A DNA stretch of 32,253 nucleotides from Chlorobiaceae bacterium (lineage in GTDB: Bacteria; Bacteroidota; Chlorobiia; Chlorobiales; Chlorobiaceae). The DNA lies in contig JAAXXK010000031.1 of the NCBI GenBank assembly GCA_013334525.1, forward strand, positions 1 to 32,253, in the 5' to 3' direction. Below are positions 23,392-31,680 of this stretch, piece after piece (the first letter of the stretch is position 1; every line of letters begins with the position of its first letter). Below the pieces are notes generated by a model. The model had not been told where the DNA came from. It ran no database searches and saw only the letters and a program-made list of their open reading frames with translations. Made by a program: the position numbers and the translations under genes.

Positions 23392-24636
23392 ATGACTGCC
23401 ACCCTGACAGCTACATCGGAACGTGTGCTGACTCTTAATGACGTTATCGCAAAATATTCCCATATTCCGCGTCTTCTCATCCTCAGGATCGACGCGCAAA
23501 TCCGTGGAATCCACTATACGGATCAGGCGCTAAGCGCGGTGGATCCGGCTATTCACCAGATTTACAGCCGTGCCCGGCACGGAATAAAAGAGGATGAATC
23601 AAAACAGTATCCGGCCTCTCTTCTGCTTCGCGACGGCTCACTTATCATCGCCTCCCATACCCCGCTCGAAAAAAATCCATACCTTGTCGATCTTGTCGAC
23701 GGTCGCCTGGCCCTGGTAGATAACGATGAAATCATTGAGTTCGTCGAGCTATGGGAAAAACCGGCCTACTACGAGCTTTATACCTCTTCTGGCATTCCGA
23801 TGAAAGACGTTGTCAGTGCGCGTCCGCAAAGGCTCGACCTGAGTTCTTCAACCTATTGCCACTTCGGGGCCAAGCACAAGGGGTGCAAATTCTGCGCCAT
23901 CTATCCCCCGGACAGGAAGACCGTTGCTGCCCGCATCAAGCCGCAGGACATCACTGAAACGATCCGTGCCGCAATCAGCGAACCGGGGCGTTTCTCATTC
24001 ATCCACATTACCGGCGGCACCAAGCTTGGAGGAAAAGAGCTTCTGGACGCTGAGCTTGAGCACTACATCGAAACCCTTCAGGCGATCGGCGAGAACTTCT
24101 CGACTAAAAAATTCCCATGCGATGTGACCACCACCGCATTCAGTGAAAAGCAGTTGCACCGGCTCTACGATGAGACAGGCATCATGGCCTACACCACCGA
24201 TATGGAGGTGCTTGACGAAGAGAAGTTCAACTGGATCTGCCCCGGCAAGTCGGAAACCATAGGCTACAGGGAGTGGAAGAAGCGCCTTATTACGGCGGTC
24301 GGCATTTTTGGCAGAGGTTACGTCGGAACTGGTATCGTTGCGGGAGTAGAGCTTGCAAAGCCGTTTGGGTTCACCAGTGAGGACGAAGCGCTGCGCTCCA
24401 CCCTTGCGGAGGCGGAAGATCTTGCTGCAAATGGCGTCACAACTTGGGGAACAGTCTGGAAGGTGCTTCCCGGGGCGGAATTCCGTGACCAGAAAGGTCC
24501 ATCGCTCGAGTATTGCGTGCGTCTTGCAGAAGGGCTCTACCAGTTAAGGGTCAAGTACGACCTGAAGGTCGATTTCAACGACTACAGGCGTTGCGGAAAC
24601 CATCCGGACGCCGATCTGTCCAGGCTCCTGAAATGA
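23392..24636 (+). CDS. Radical SAM protein RS3, CX8CX2C type
   Basis: A 414-residue paralog of RS1 and RS4. Cluster cysteines are C156, C165 and C168 in CHFGAKHKGCKFC. NWICPGK and the C-terminal YRRCGNHPDADLSR are conserved. The segment after the cluster differs from the others: RS1 and RS4 have a short N-H-N-K-Q-Q stretch, whereas RS3 has YPPDRKTVAAR, which may alter specificity. The frame extends 23 residues upstream, but the ATG at 23392 has AGGAG 11 bases before it and lines up with the RS1 and RS4 starts. It is co-transcribed with the Ldh2-type gene 43 bases downstream. Confidence 0.88.
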   Translation: MTATLTATSERVLTLNDVIAKYSHIPRLLILRIDAQIRGIHYTDQALSAVDPAIHQIYSRARHGIKEDESKQYPASLLLRDGSLIIASHTPLEKNPYLVDLVDGRLALVDNDEIIEFVELWEKPAYYELYTSSGIPMKDVVSARPQRLDLSSSTYCHFGAKHKGCKFCAIYPPDRKTVAARIKPQDITETIRAAISEPGRFSFIHITGGTKLGGKELLDAELEHYIETLQAIGENFSTKKFPCDVTTTAFSEKQLHRLYDETGIMAYTTDMEVLDEEKFNWICPGKSETIGYREWKKRLITAVGIFGRGYVGTGIVAGVELAKPFGFTSEDEALRSTLAEAEDLAANGVTTWGTVWKVLPGAEFRDQKGPSLEYCVRLAEGLYQLRVKYDLKVDFNDYRRCGNHPDADLSRLLK

Positions 24637-24669
24637 TGTTTCAAGCTGTTTTTCGAGTGGCTGAAAGGG

Positions 24670-24700
24670 GCGCTTATCAATGAACTTGACTGATAAGCGC
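24670..24700 (+). promoter_or_regulatory. 10-pair hairpin holding the Ldh2 start codon in its loop
   Basis: GCGCTTATCA (24670-24679) is the exact reverse complement of TGATAAGCGC (24691-24700). The 11-base loop begins with the ATG start codon (24680). The ribosome site AAAGGGG ends at the foot of the stem. The structure could limit or gate translation of the dehydrogenase relative to RS3. Confidence 0.6.
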
Positions 24701-25747
24701 ACCGGGTCGCACTACAAGGCAGAGGAGTTGTTGAGGTGGGCGAGCCAGGTTCTTCAGGCTGCCGACATGCCGCTCCGGGATGCGTTCAATACCGCCCGAT
24801 TACTCGTTCGCAGCGACCAGCGAGGTTATTACACCCACGGCCTGGTGCGACTGCCTTCATACGTCGATCGATTGAGGGAGGGGGCGGTTAATCCCAATCC
24901 GGTTATCACTATTGCCCGCAAATCATCATCATGGGTCGTCGACGCCGATGGTGCGCTTGGCCAGGTGCTGGCAATGCGTGTAATCGAGGCTGCGACGCCA
25001 TACCTCCAGAGTGAACCGCTGCTCTGGGTAAACGTCCGGCGGACAGGTCATCTGGGTGCGTTGGGGATCATTGCGCTGGAAGCTGCCGAGGCCGGCTTTA
25101 TCTGCATGATGGGGCAGCGTACTCCGCCCCTTCTGGGGTTGCCGGGATTTGGGCGTTGCGCTATCGGCAACAATCCCTTTGCTTTCGCCGCCCCTGCCGG
25201 TGACAACCGGCCGCCGTTCGTGTTCGACATGGCCTGCAGCGTTGCGGCGAGGGGTCATATTTTATTGGCTTCGCGGCAGGGTAACCCGATTCCTGATGAT
25301 TGGGCGCTCGCTACGGACGGGACACCGACAACCGATGCCGGCAAAGCGGTCGGTGGTATCCTGCGCCCTGCAGGCGGCTACAAAGGCATGGGCTTGTCCA
25401 TGATGATCGAGTGCATGGCCGCAGCGTTTTGCGCAGATGCGGGTTCAACGGAAGAGGTCGGCATGGAGGTGCATGCAAATGGAGCGGGGGGGCGACAGAG
25501 TGCATTTTTTCTCTTTTTGAACCCGGCTGTCGCCGGCGACCGGGAGGCGTTTACCTCATATATGCGCCATTGGATTGACTATTACGTAGAGAGCGGTGAG
25601 GAGGCCCGAATTCCTGGGCAACGAGGCGACTCAATGGAAGTGTATTCCTGCCATAGCGGTATTGCCTACTCATCGCAGATCGAATCGGAGTTGCACTGTT
25701 TTGGCCTAAGCTTTGGGATCAGGATGCCATTACCTTTGATATGCTGA
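24680..25747 (+). CDS. Malate/L-lactate dehydrogenase (Ldh2) family oxidoreductase
   Basis: A 355-residue protein of the Ldh2/YlbC/ComC family, NAD(P)-dependent 2-hydroxyacid, ureidoglycolate or imine reductases with their own fold. Typical features are SDQRGYYTHGLVRLPSYVDRL near residue 50 (THG with the conserved catalytic-region His), RRTGHLGALG near residue 125, and GGYKGMGLSMMIE near residue 235. AAAGGGG precedes the ATG by about 9 bases. Position behind RS3 under box E suggests it reduces a keto-acid or imine group of the same product. The substrate is not predictable from sequence. Confidence 0.9.
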   Translation: MNLTDKRTGSHYKAEELLRWASQVLQAADMPLRDAFNTARLLVRSDQRGYYTHGLVRLPSYVDRLREGAVNPNPVITIARKSSSWVVDADGALGQVLAMRVIEAATPYLQSEPLLWVNVRRTGHLGALGIIALEAAEAGFICMMGQRTPPLLGLPGFGRCAIGNNPFAFAAPAGDNRPPFVFDMACSVAARGHILLASRQGNPIPDDWALATDGTPTTDAGKAVGGILRPAGGYKGMGLSMMIECMAAAFCADAGSTEEVGMEVHANGAGGRQSAFFLFLNPAVAGDREAFTSYMRHWIDYYVESGEEARIPGQRGDSMEVYSCHSGIAYSSQIESELHCFGLSFGIRMPLPLIC

Positions 25748-25944
25748 TCTCCTGTTACGGAAAATGATATAATTCCGGTGTAATTAAATCTGCAAAGTGG
25801 TGTGTTGATTTGTTGATCGAGTATGGTTTAATGTTGAAATATTCGATTGGTTTGGGCAACTCCATCATGGTTATGATATCTGGATAGGCATGGATAACTA
25901 TTTCCGCCATGAAGGGGAAAACTTGTTCGCAGTTAGCTCGTTTC

Positions 25945-25961
25945 CGGTATGCAATATACCG
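25945..25961. promoter_or_regulatory. GGTAT inverted repeat upstream of ABC exporter
   Basis: CGGTAT, five bases, then ATACCG: a 17-base perfect dyad, 242 bases before the exporter start. The half-site equals the unit of the regulon box, but in inverted instead of direct orientation. A separate regulator or chance is possible. Confidence 0.4.
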
Positions 25962-26163
25962 CATGGAAGGGATTGATTGTCGATTAAATATTGCACATTT
26001 TAAGCGATAAAGTTTGTGGTGAAATAAATTGTAACCCGCATGTTGTTTATTTATTAAATATAGATCCGGATTGGAGAGAGAACTATAATGGAGCTGATTC
26101 CTGTTGATATGGGGTCAGCTTTTCATTTGTTATGGATTGTTGTTTAATGCGGGGATATGTTGC

Positions 26164-26180
26164 ATCGAGGGTTTTTTTAT
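26164..26180 (+). promoter_or_regulatory. Half-preserved regulon box before the ABC exporter
   Basis: ATCGAGGGTTTTTTTAT matches the left part of box E and its flank at 16 of 17 positions, but the second GGTAT is replaced by CAAGA. It is only 23 bases from the start codon, unlike the 150-390-base spacing of intact boxes, so it is probably not functional as an upstream site. Confidence 0.3.
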
Positions 26181-26202
26181 CAAGAAATAAGTTAAGGTGA
26201 TC

Positions 26203-28065
26203 GTGTCCGGAATAAGTCTAGTCAGCGCATACATCAAGCAGAACAAGGCGAGCTATTTTCTCGGTATGGGTCTGGTTGCGACCGGAAGCTTTTTTGCGGC
26301 GCAGATTCCGCGTCTGCTCGGGCGTGTCACCGACAGCTTGCGGAACGGGAGCCCCGGGTTGGCTGAAATGGCCGGTTATGCAGGGTTGATTGTTCTGATT
26401 GGCGGAGTTCGTGTGGTCGCGGGCTGGAGCGGCCGTGTTCTTGTGCATCACAAGGGACGGGTGTTGACCTATCGCCTGCGCAAGGAGCTGTTTGAAAAAT
26501 GGGGTACCCTTTCGCCATCATATTACCATCGCAACAACGTCGGCGATATGATTTCCCATGCATTGAGCGATGTTGAGGTGGTACGTGAACTGGTCTCCCA
26601 GGGCTTTAACCAAGGCATAAGCGCGACGGCATTGTTCCTTGGTGCCCTTTTGCTCATGGTCCTGAATGTCGATTGGCGGCTGACGCTTGCAGGGATGGGG
26701 CCTCTTCTGGTGATTCCTCTCCTGGTCAAGTGGCTTGGTCCGGCAATCAGGCTTCAATCCCAACGCGCCCAGGAAGCAATTGGTGACATGGCCCAGACAA
26801 CGGAAGAGGTAGTTGAAGGAATTCGTGCCATCAAGGCTTTTGGTACGGAGAAGGTCTTTATCGACCGCTTTGAGAAGAGGGTTGATGCGATAGCCGAAGA
26901 AAAGATGCGATTTGCACATCTCTCGGCACTGTTTACCGCCCTTGTGCCCCTGATGGTCAATCTTGGCTTCATTCTCGTTCTGGGATATGGCGGGATCCTC
27001 GTGACGAGCAGGGTGATCTCCCTTGGGGATTTCGTAGCCTTCACGTTGTATGTTGTGCTTTTGCGCCTGCCTCTGGAACAGTTGGGCAACGTCGTCAATA
27101 TTGTTCAACGCGCTGTTCCCTCATTGAACAGGATTGATGAACTCTTCCATATCGTTCCCGATATACTCGACAAAAAGGATGTACTTGACCGGCCGATTCA
27201 GGGAGCCATAGAGGTCAGGGGCCTCACCTTCCGTTACCCCGGAAGCGACAGGAGTGTGCTGGAGGATATTTCGTTTTCCGTCAAACCGGGCCAGACTCTC
27301 GGTATCATCGGTTCAGTAGGAAGCGGCAAGTCCTCTCTGGCTGATCTTTTACTGCGCCTCTATGACCCACCTTCAGGAACGGTTTTTTTTGATGGCCAGG
27401 ATATACTGACCTATCCATTGCGCCGGCTCAGGGAGGGCATAGCCTATGTCCCCCAGGACGGCTTTCTCTTTTCCTCCACGGTGCTAGAGAACATTGGCTT
27501 CTCTGATGAATTTCCCGATCGCGAAAGGGCTGAGAGTTGCGCAAGGGTTGCTGCCGTTCATGATAACATCGGCCGCTTTTCCGAAGGGTACGATACGGAA
27601 ATCGGTGAGCGGGGAATACGTTTGTCCGGAGGGCAGAAGCAGCGCCTGGCCATTGCCCGAATGATCTATAAGGATGCTCCGATCCAGATCATGGATGATT
27701 CCCTGAGCGCAGTAGACGCTGCAACAGAGTGGAGGATCCTGGAAAATCTTGATCGATTGTCAACTTCTGAAACAGGAAAGCAGGAGGGCAAGGTCACGAT
27801 AATCATCTCCCATAGGTTGAGCGCGGTCCGGCATGCAGATGAAATCCTGGTTTTTGAAGAGGGGCGGATTGTCGAGCGTGGGACTCATGCCTCACTGTTA
27901 TCTATTGACGGGATATACGCCGCGCAGTGGTTCATCCAGACCGGCCAGTTCGGCAACAGTGAGACCGATGGCGCAGTTGTGAAGGACAAACGAGGACTTC
28001 AGGAGCCCGTCCTGGATGTAGAGAGAGACTCTCTGGAAGCCGGTCATCTGGAGGATGTTTCATGA
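26203..28065 (+). CDS. ABC exporter half-transporter A (LSGGQ, degenerate catalytic Glu)
   Basis: A 620-residue type I ABC exporter subunit: six-helix membrane domain (about residues 15-310) and C-terminal ATPase. Walker A is GSVGSGKSS near residue 370, the ABC signature RLSGGQKQR is canonical, but Walker B reads IQIMDDSLSAVD, with Asp in place of the catalytic Glu. This is the usual makeup of one partner in asymmetric heterodimers such as BmrCD or TM287/288. GTG 26203 has AAGG five bases upstream; a GTG at 26197 overlaps that site and is less likely. It overlaps the next gene as ATGA. It presumably exports the product or protects the cell from it. Confidence 0.9.
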   Translation: MSGISLVSAYIKQNKASYFLGMGLVATGSFFAAQIPRLLGRVTDSLRNGSPGLAEMAGYAGLIVLIGGVRVVAGWSGRVLVHHKGRVLTYRLRKELFEKWGTLSPSYYHRNNVGDMISHALSDVEVVRELVSQGFNQGISATALFLGALLLMVLNVDWRLTLAGMGPLLVIPLLVKWLGPAIRLQSQRAQEAIGDMAQTTEEVVEGIRAIKAFGTEKVFIDRFEKRVDAIAEEKMRFAHLSALFTALVPLMVNLGFILVLGYGGILVTSRVISLGDFVAFTLYVVLLRLPLEQLGNVVNIVQRAVPSLNRIDELFHIVPDILDKKDVLDRPIQGAIEVRGLTFRYPGSDRSVLEDISFSVKPGQTLGIIGSVGSGKSSLADLLLRLYDPPSGTVFFDGQDILTYPLRRLREGIAYVPQDGFLFSSTVLENIGFSDEFPDRERAESCARVAAVHDNIGRFSEGYDTEIGERGIRLSGGQKQRLAIARMIYKDAPIQIMDDSLSAVDAATEWRILENLDRLSTSETGKQEGKVTIIISHRLSAVRHADEILVFEEGRIVERGTHASLLSIDGIYAAQWFIQTGQFGNSETDGAVVKDKRGLQEPVLDVERDSLEAGHLEDVS

Positions 28066-29819
28066 ACGGGAAATCTCCATCCCCTGGTGCACTGGTGCCC
28101 TTGATTCCTTACATGAAGACGCACCGCAATGGCCTTGCGCTTGTTTTCGTCCTGGTAGTGTCCGTTGTATTTATCGATCTTGCCCAGCCATGGCTGGTGA
28201 AAGAGGCTATCGACCGCTACGTCTCGGTTTCCCGACCGGACTCCATGGCGATTCTTCGCATGGCGGCAGCTTATTTGGGACTTGTTCTGCTGGCTTTCGG
28301 GCTCACCTATTACCAGGATACCCTGCTGCAGAGAATCGGGCTGTCGATTGTGCGATCCATACGTCTCGATCTTTTCAGGCATATCCAGAGCCTCTCCCTT
28401 CGTTACTTCGACCAGAACAGCGCCGGCCGGGTCATCACCAATGTGGTCAGCGATACCGAAGCGCTCAACAACTTTTTTACCCAGTTTCTCTCCAATACGC
28501 TCAGGGGTGGCTTCTCCCTGGTGCTGATTATGGTGTTTATGGCTCGTCTGGACCCGGTTATAGCTCTTTACTGTTTTCTCCTGGTTCCTGTTGTGACGGT
28601 GTCGGCATTCTTTTTCCAGAGGAAAATCCAGTCCATCAACGCTGAAGTCAGGCATCGGCTGGGTCTGCTCATTGGTTTCCTGGCCGAGAACCTGAGCGGT
28701 ATGGCCATTGTGCAGATTTTCCATCAGGAGGCCAAACAGCAGAAGCGGTTTGACGATCGAAACAAGGTGTTGCTGGCGGCCACCATCAGGGAGAACCGTT
28801 GGTTCCTGCTTTTTTTCAATGTCACCGAAATGCTGGCAGACCTTACCGTGGCTGCCCTGGTATGGTTTGGGGGAAAAGGTGTGATTGAAGGGACGATATC
28901 TTTTGGTGTACTGTATGCTTTTGTAGGATACATCAGGCGCTTTTTCCAGCCGATCACCATCATATCGCAACAGATGAACATCCTGCAATCTTCGATCGTC
29001 GCTTCGATGCGCATCAGCAGTACCCTTGAGGAGGTGCCGGATATCAGGGAGGTTGATGGTGCAAAAGCGCCGGAGGTGGCCGGCGGCATAAAACTTGTCG
29101 GTGTTTGCCTGGCCTATCTTCCCGGCCAGGAGGTGCTCCATGATATCAACCTGACGATCCGGCCCGGCGAACGGGTAGGTTTCGTCGGGGCCACCGGCGC
29201 AGGCAAGAGCTCGATCATGAACCTGGTTACCAGGTTTTATGATGTTACCGAAGGTGCGGTGCTTGTCGACGGAAAGGACATTCGCCTGTGGCCGCAGGAT
29301 ATGCTGCGACGTACGGTCGGCATCGTGCAGCAGGATGTCACGCTGTTTGCCGGAACGGTTACCGACAACGTACGTTTTTTCCAGTCCGGAATTAACGGGG
29401 AGCGGGTCCGGGAGGCCTGTCGTCTTGTTGGCGCCGAACCGTTCATTTTACGCCTGCCTCAAGGCTACGATACCATTCTGTCGGAGAAAGCCAGCACCCT
29501 GTCGGCCGGTGAACGGCAGCTTCTCTCCTTTGCCCGCGTCCTGATATTCGACCCCCGGATACTTATCCTCGATGAAGCGACCTCATGCCTTGATTCAAGG
29601 GCCGAAGAGGTTTTGCAGCAGGCCATCCACAGGGTCTCTGCCGGTCGGACCCTGCTTGTCATCGCCCACCGGTTGTCGACGGTGCAGGAGTTGGACACGA
29701 TCTGCGTACTTGAGCAGGGGCGGATCGTCGAGGCCGGTACGCATCTCGAACTGCTCGGCATGAAGGGTTATTACTGGAGACTGCACCAGTCACGGATGCT
29801 GCTCGACGAGGTGGCCTGA
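28062..29819 (+). CDS. ABC exporter half-transporter B (degenerate signature, intact catalytic Glu)
   Basis: A 585-residue partner of the preceding exporter subunit, with a six-helix membrane domain and C-terminal ATPase. Walker A is GATGAGKSS near residue 376, the ABC signature is non-canonical (TLSAGERQL), and Walker B ILILDEATSCLD keeps the catalytic Glu. Together the two proteins build one working ATP site (LSGGQ of subunit A with Glu of subunit B) and one degenerate site. The ATG overlaps the upstream stop, indicating coupled translation. The cargo is unknown; lipids, peptides and drugs are all known for the class. Confidence 0.92.
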   Translation: MNGKSPSPGALVPLIPYMKTHRNGLALVFVLVVSVVFIDLAQPWLVKEAIDRYVSVSRPDSMAILRMAAAYLGLVLLAFGLTYYQDTLLQRIGLSIVRSIRLDLFRHIQSLSLRYFDQNSAGRVITNVVSDTEALNNFFTQFLSNTLRGGFSLVLIMVFMARLDPVIALYCFLLVPVVTVSAFFFQRKIQSINAEVRHRLGLLIGFLAENLSGMAIVQIFHQEAKQQKRFDDRNKVLLAATIRENRWFLLFFNVTEMLADLTVAALVWFGGKGVIEGTISFGVLYAFVGYIRRFFQPITIISQQMNILQSSIVASMRISSTLEEVPDIREVDGAKAPEVAGGIKLVGVCLAYLPGQEVLHDINLTIRPGERVGFVGATGAGKSSIMNLVTRFYDVTEGAVLVDGKDIRLWPQDMLRRTVGIVQQDVTLFAGTVTDNVRFFQSGINGERVREACRLVGAEPFILRLPQGYDTILSEKASTLSAGERQLLSFARVLIFDPRILILDEATSCLDSRAEEVLQQAIHRVSAGRTLLVIAHRLSTVQELDTICVLEQGRIVEAGTHLELLGMKGYYWRLHQSRMLLDEVA

Positions 29820-30048
29820 AAGGTGGTGGCAGCTTCCGGAACGGAGAATCTGCGGCGGCAGGGGCTGCTCTTTATGGCGAAAAAGCCAGGTACGGTTGCT
29901 CATTCCATCGTCTGATACCATCATGGCGATATCAGCAATGTTTAGGGAATCTATGTTCAGCATGGAATTTATGAGTAGTAAACGTATGGGAAACAATTGA
30001 TTGTGCTTTTTTTATCAGGTTTGCGGGATGTTCGCCTACTCTTTATCA

Positions 30049-30064
30049 GGTATTTTTATGGTAT
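30049..30064 (+). promoter_or_regulatory. Regulon box F (GGTATTTTTATGGTAT)
   Basis: A perfect copy of the shared element, 283 bases before RS4. Its downstream flank to 30072 is also conserved with box B of the paralogous RS1. TTTATCAGGT just before it also occurs at 30011-30020. Confidence 0.7.
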
Positions 30065-30258
30065 AAACTTGTTGTTTGACCAAGGATTGTTTTTTTTGCT
30101 TCGTAGTTATTAATCAAAGGTGGATGATATGATTTCAACAGGCAGATATATTGCTCTCATTTTCAACAAATATCGGTTGTGTTGTAACGGGCACAATCGC
30201 TGTAAAATGTTCGGCTTGCATACATAATGATATTTCATTTTGGCAGGATTATGTAGAG

Positions 30259-30290
30259 GCCGATTCTCGAATGCAGAGGGTTGGCTTTTT
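30259..30290 (+). terminator. Intrinsic terminator / possible attenuator in RS4 leader
   Basis: GCCGATTCTC (30259-30268) pairs along its full length with GAGGGTTGGC (30276-30285), three pairs being G-U, around a 7-base loop, followed at once by seven T residues, a G and five more T. It lies downstream of box F and 57 bases before the RS4 start. Either transcripts from box F are attenuated here, or the RS4 promoter lies beyond it and this ends upstream transcription. Confidence 0.65.
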
Positions 30291-30347
30291 TTGTTTTTAT
30301 GATGTATGAAAGGAAAAAAATAATAAAAGATTACTGGAGGATATCTC

Positions 30348-31604
30348 ATGACTGTGACATTACTCAATAAAGTCGAGCATAAGTTGACCGTAAATGAGGT
30401 CGTGGATAAATATCCTGACGTGCCCCGCCTTGTCATTCTCAAAACAGACGTGCACCTGCGCGGGGTCAATTACACAGATGCCGCACTTGGCGCGATCGAT
30501 CCTGCGATCCATCAGGTGCGTGGACGAAGCATTTTCGGCTCAAGGGATGGACAGATCAAGCCTTTGCCGGCATCTATCTCCCTGAGGGACGGTACCCTGA
30601 TTTTGCCTGACCCGACGCCGATTGAAAGGGATCCCTATATCATCGATCTCGTCGACGGTAAACTGGCCCTGATCGACAACGATGAACTGCTCGAGTTTGT
30701 GGAGCTGACGGTAAAGCCCCGCTACTACGATCTTTTTACCACTTCAGGTATCCCGATGAAAGATATCGTCACGGCTCGTCCCCAGCGGCTTGACCTTATT
30801 GTTTCAGGTTACTGTCATTTCGGGACAAAGGGGAACGGCTGCCGTTTTTGCGATATCAACAACCATAACAAGCAGCAGGTAAAGGAGGCCGGCGGTAAAA
30901 GCAGATTCAGGCCGGAGGATATATCTGAAACCATCAGGGAGGCCCTCAAGGAGCCCGGCCGTTTTTCATTCATTCACCTTACAGGGGGCTCGGTGCTTGC
31001 CGGCGATGAGGTTTTCGACAGGGAACTTGACCTCTACATCGAAACCCTGCAGGCTATCGGTGAGAACTTCTCGACCAAGAAGTTTCCTGTCGACGTGACT
31101 ACTTCCGCCCTTAACGAACGGCAGCTGCGGCGCCTGAATGACGAGACCGGCATCATGGCCTACACCAGCGATCTCGAGGTGCTCAATGAGGAGAAATTCA
31201 ATTGGATATGCCCCGGAAAGGCCGATTCGCTCGGATACAGGGAGTGGCGGAACCGCCTTGTCCGCGCTGTCGACATATTCGGCAGAGGCTACGTCGGAAC
31301 AGGCATAGTAACCGGAGTCGAACTTGCAAAACCATTCGGATACACCAGCGAGGAGCAGGCCCTTCGCGCCAATCTTGAAGAGGCAGAATACCTTGCCGAG
31401 CGCGGAGTCACAACCTGGAGCAGTCCATGGGTTGTTCGTCCGAGTTCAGACTTTCATGACCAGAAAAGTCCCTCGCTCGAGTATTGCATCCGTTTCGCAA
31501 GAGGCCTTGACCAGTTGAGGGTGAAGTACGGGTTGATCATCGATTTCAACGACTACAGGCGATGCGGAAACCACCCCGATACCGATCTGTCGCGCATTCA
31601 TTGA
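30348..31604 (+). CDS. Radical SAM protein RS4, CX8CX2C type
   Basis: A 418-residue protein, the closest paralog of RS1 in the window and equal in length. Cluster cysteines are C156, C165 and C168 in CHFGTKGNGCRFC. LTGGSVLAGDEVFD, NWICPGK and YRRCGNHPDTDLSR are conserved. GGAGG lies 9 bases before the ATG. It is followed after 76 bases by a PPOX-fold gene. RS1 and RS4 also share their upstream box and flank, so the gene was probably duplicated together with its promoter. Function unknown; likely cytoplasmic and oxygen-sensitive. Confidence 0.88.
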   Translation: MTVTLLNKVEHKLTVNEVVDKYPDVPRLVILKTDVHLRGVNYTDAALGAIDPAIHQVRGRSIFGSRDGQIKPLPASISLRDGTLILPDPTPIERDPYIIDLVDGKLALIDNDELLEFVELTVKPRYYDLFTTSGIPMKDIVTARPQRLDLIVSGYCHFGTKGNGCRFCDINNHNKQQVKEAGGKSRFRPEDISETIREALKEPGRFSFIHLTGGSVLAGDEVFDRELDLYIETLQAIGENFSTKKFPVDVTTSALNERQLRRLNDETGIMAYTSDLEVLNEEKFNWICPGKADSLGYREWRNRLVRAVDIFGRGYVGTGIVTGVELAKPFGYTSEEQALRANLEEAEYLAERGVTTWSSPWVVRPSSDFHDQKSPSLEYCIRFARGLDQLRVKYGLIIDFNDYRRCGNHPDTDLSRIH

Positions 31605-31680
31605 TGTCACCGGCAAAAGCACTGCATTTGCAACAAGTATAGAAAAGTAATTAACCCAACAGTATAAAAGGAGATAAAGT

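Larger units (their letters stand above)
25748..26202. other. Intergenic region upstream of the ABC exporter
   Basis: No gene is supported in these 455 A+T-rich bases. They hold an inverted repeat built from GGTAT half-sites (25945-25961) and a half-preserved regulon box (26164-26180), listed separately. Confidence 0.55.
29820..30347. other. Leader region of RS4 with box F and a terminator
   Basis: No gene is supported in these 528 A+T-rich bases. Box F is in the middle and a strong terminator-like hairpin lies 57 bases before RS4. Between the exporter stop and box F I see only a possible TCCG-GAA-CGGA mini-hairpin. Confidence 0.55.

Noticed and set aside
28044-29141. 365-codon minus-strand frame
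   Set aside because: Antisense shadow of the ABC exporter gene; low-complexity, His/Gln-rich composition.
5667-30064. The GGTAT boxes as a CRISPR or transposon repeat
   Set aside because: Copies are kilobases apart, only 16 bases long, oriented toward genes and lack flanking duplications or transposase genes.
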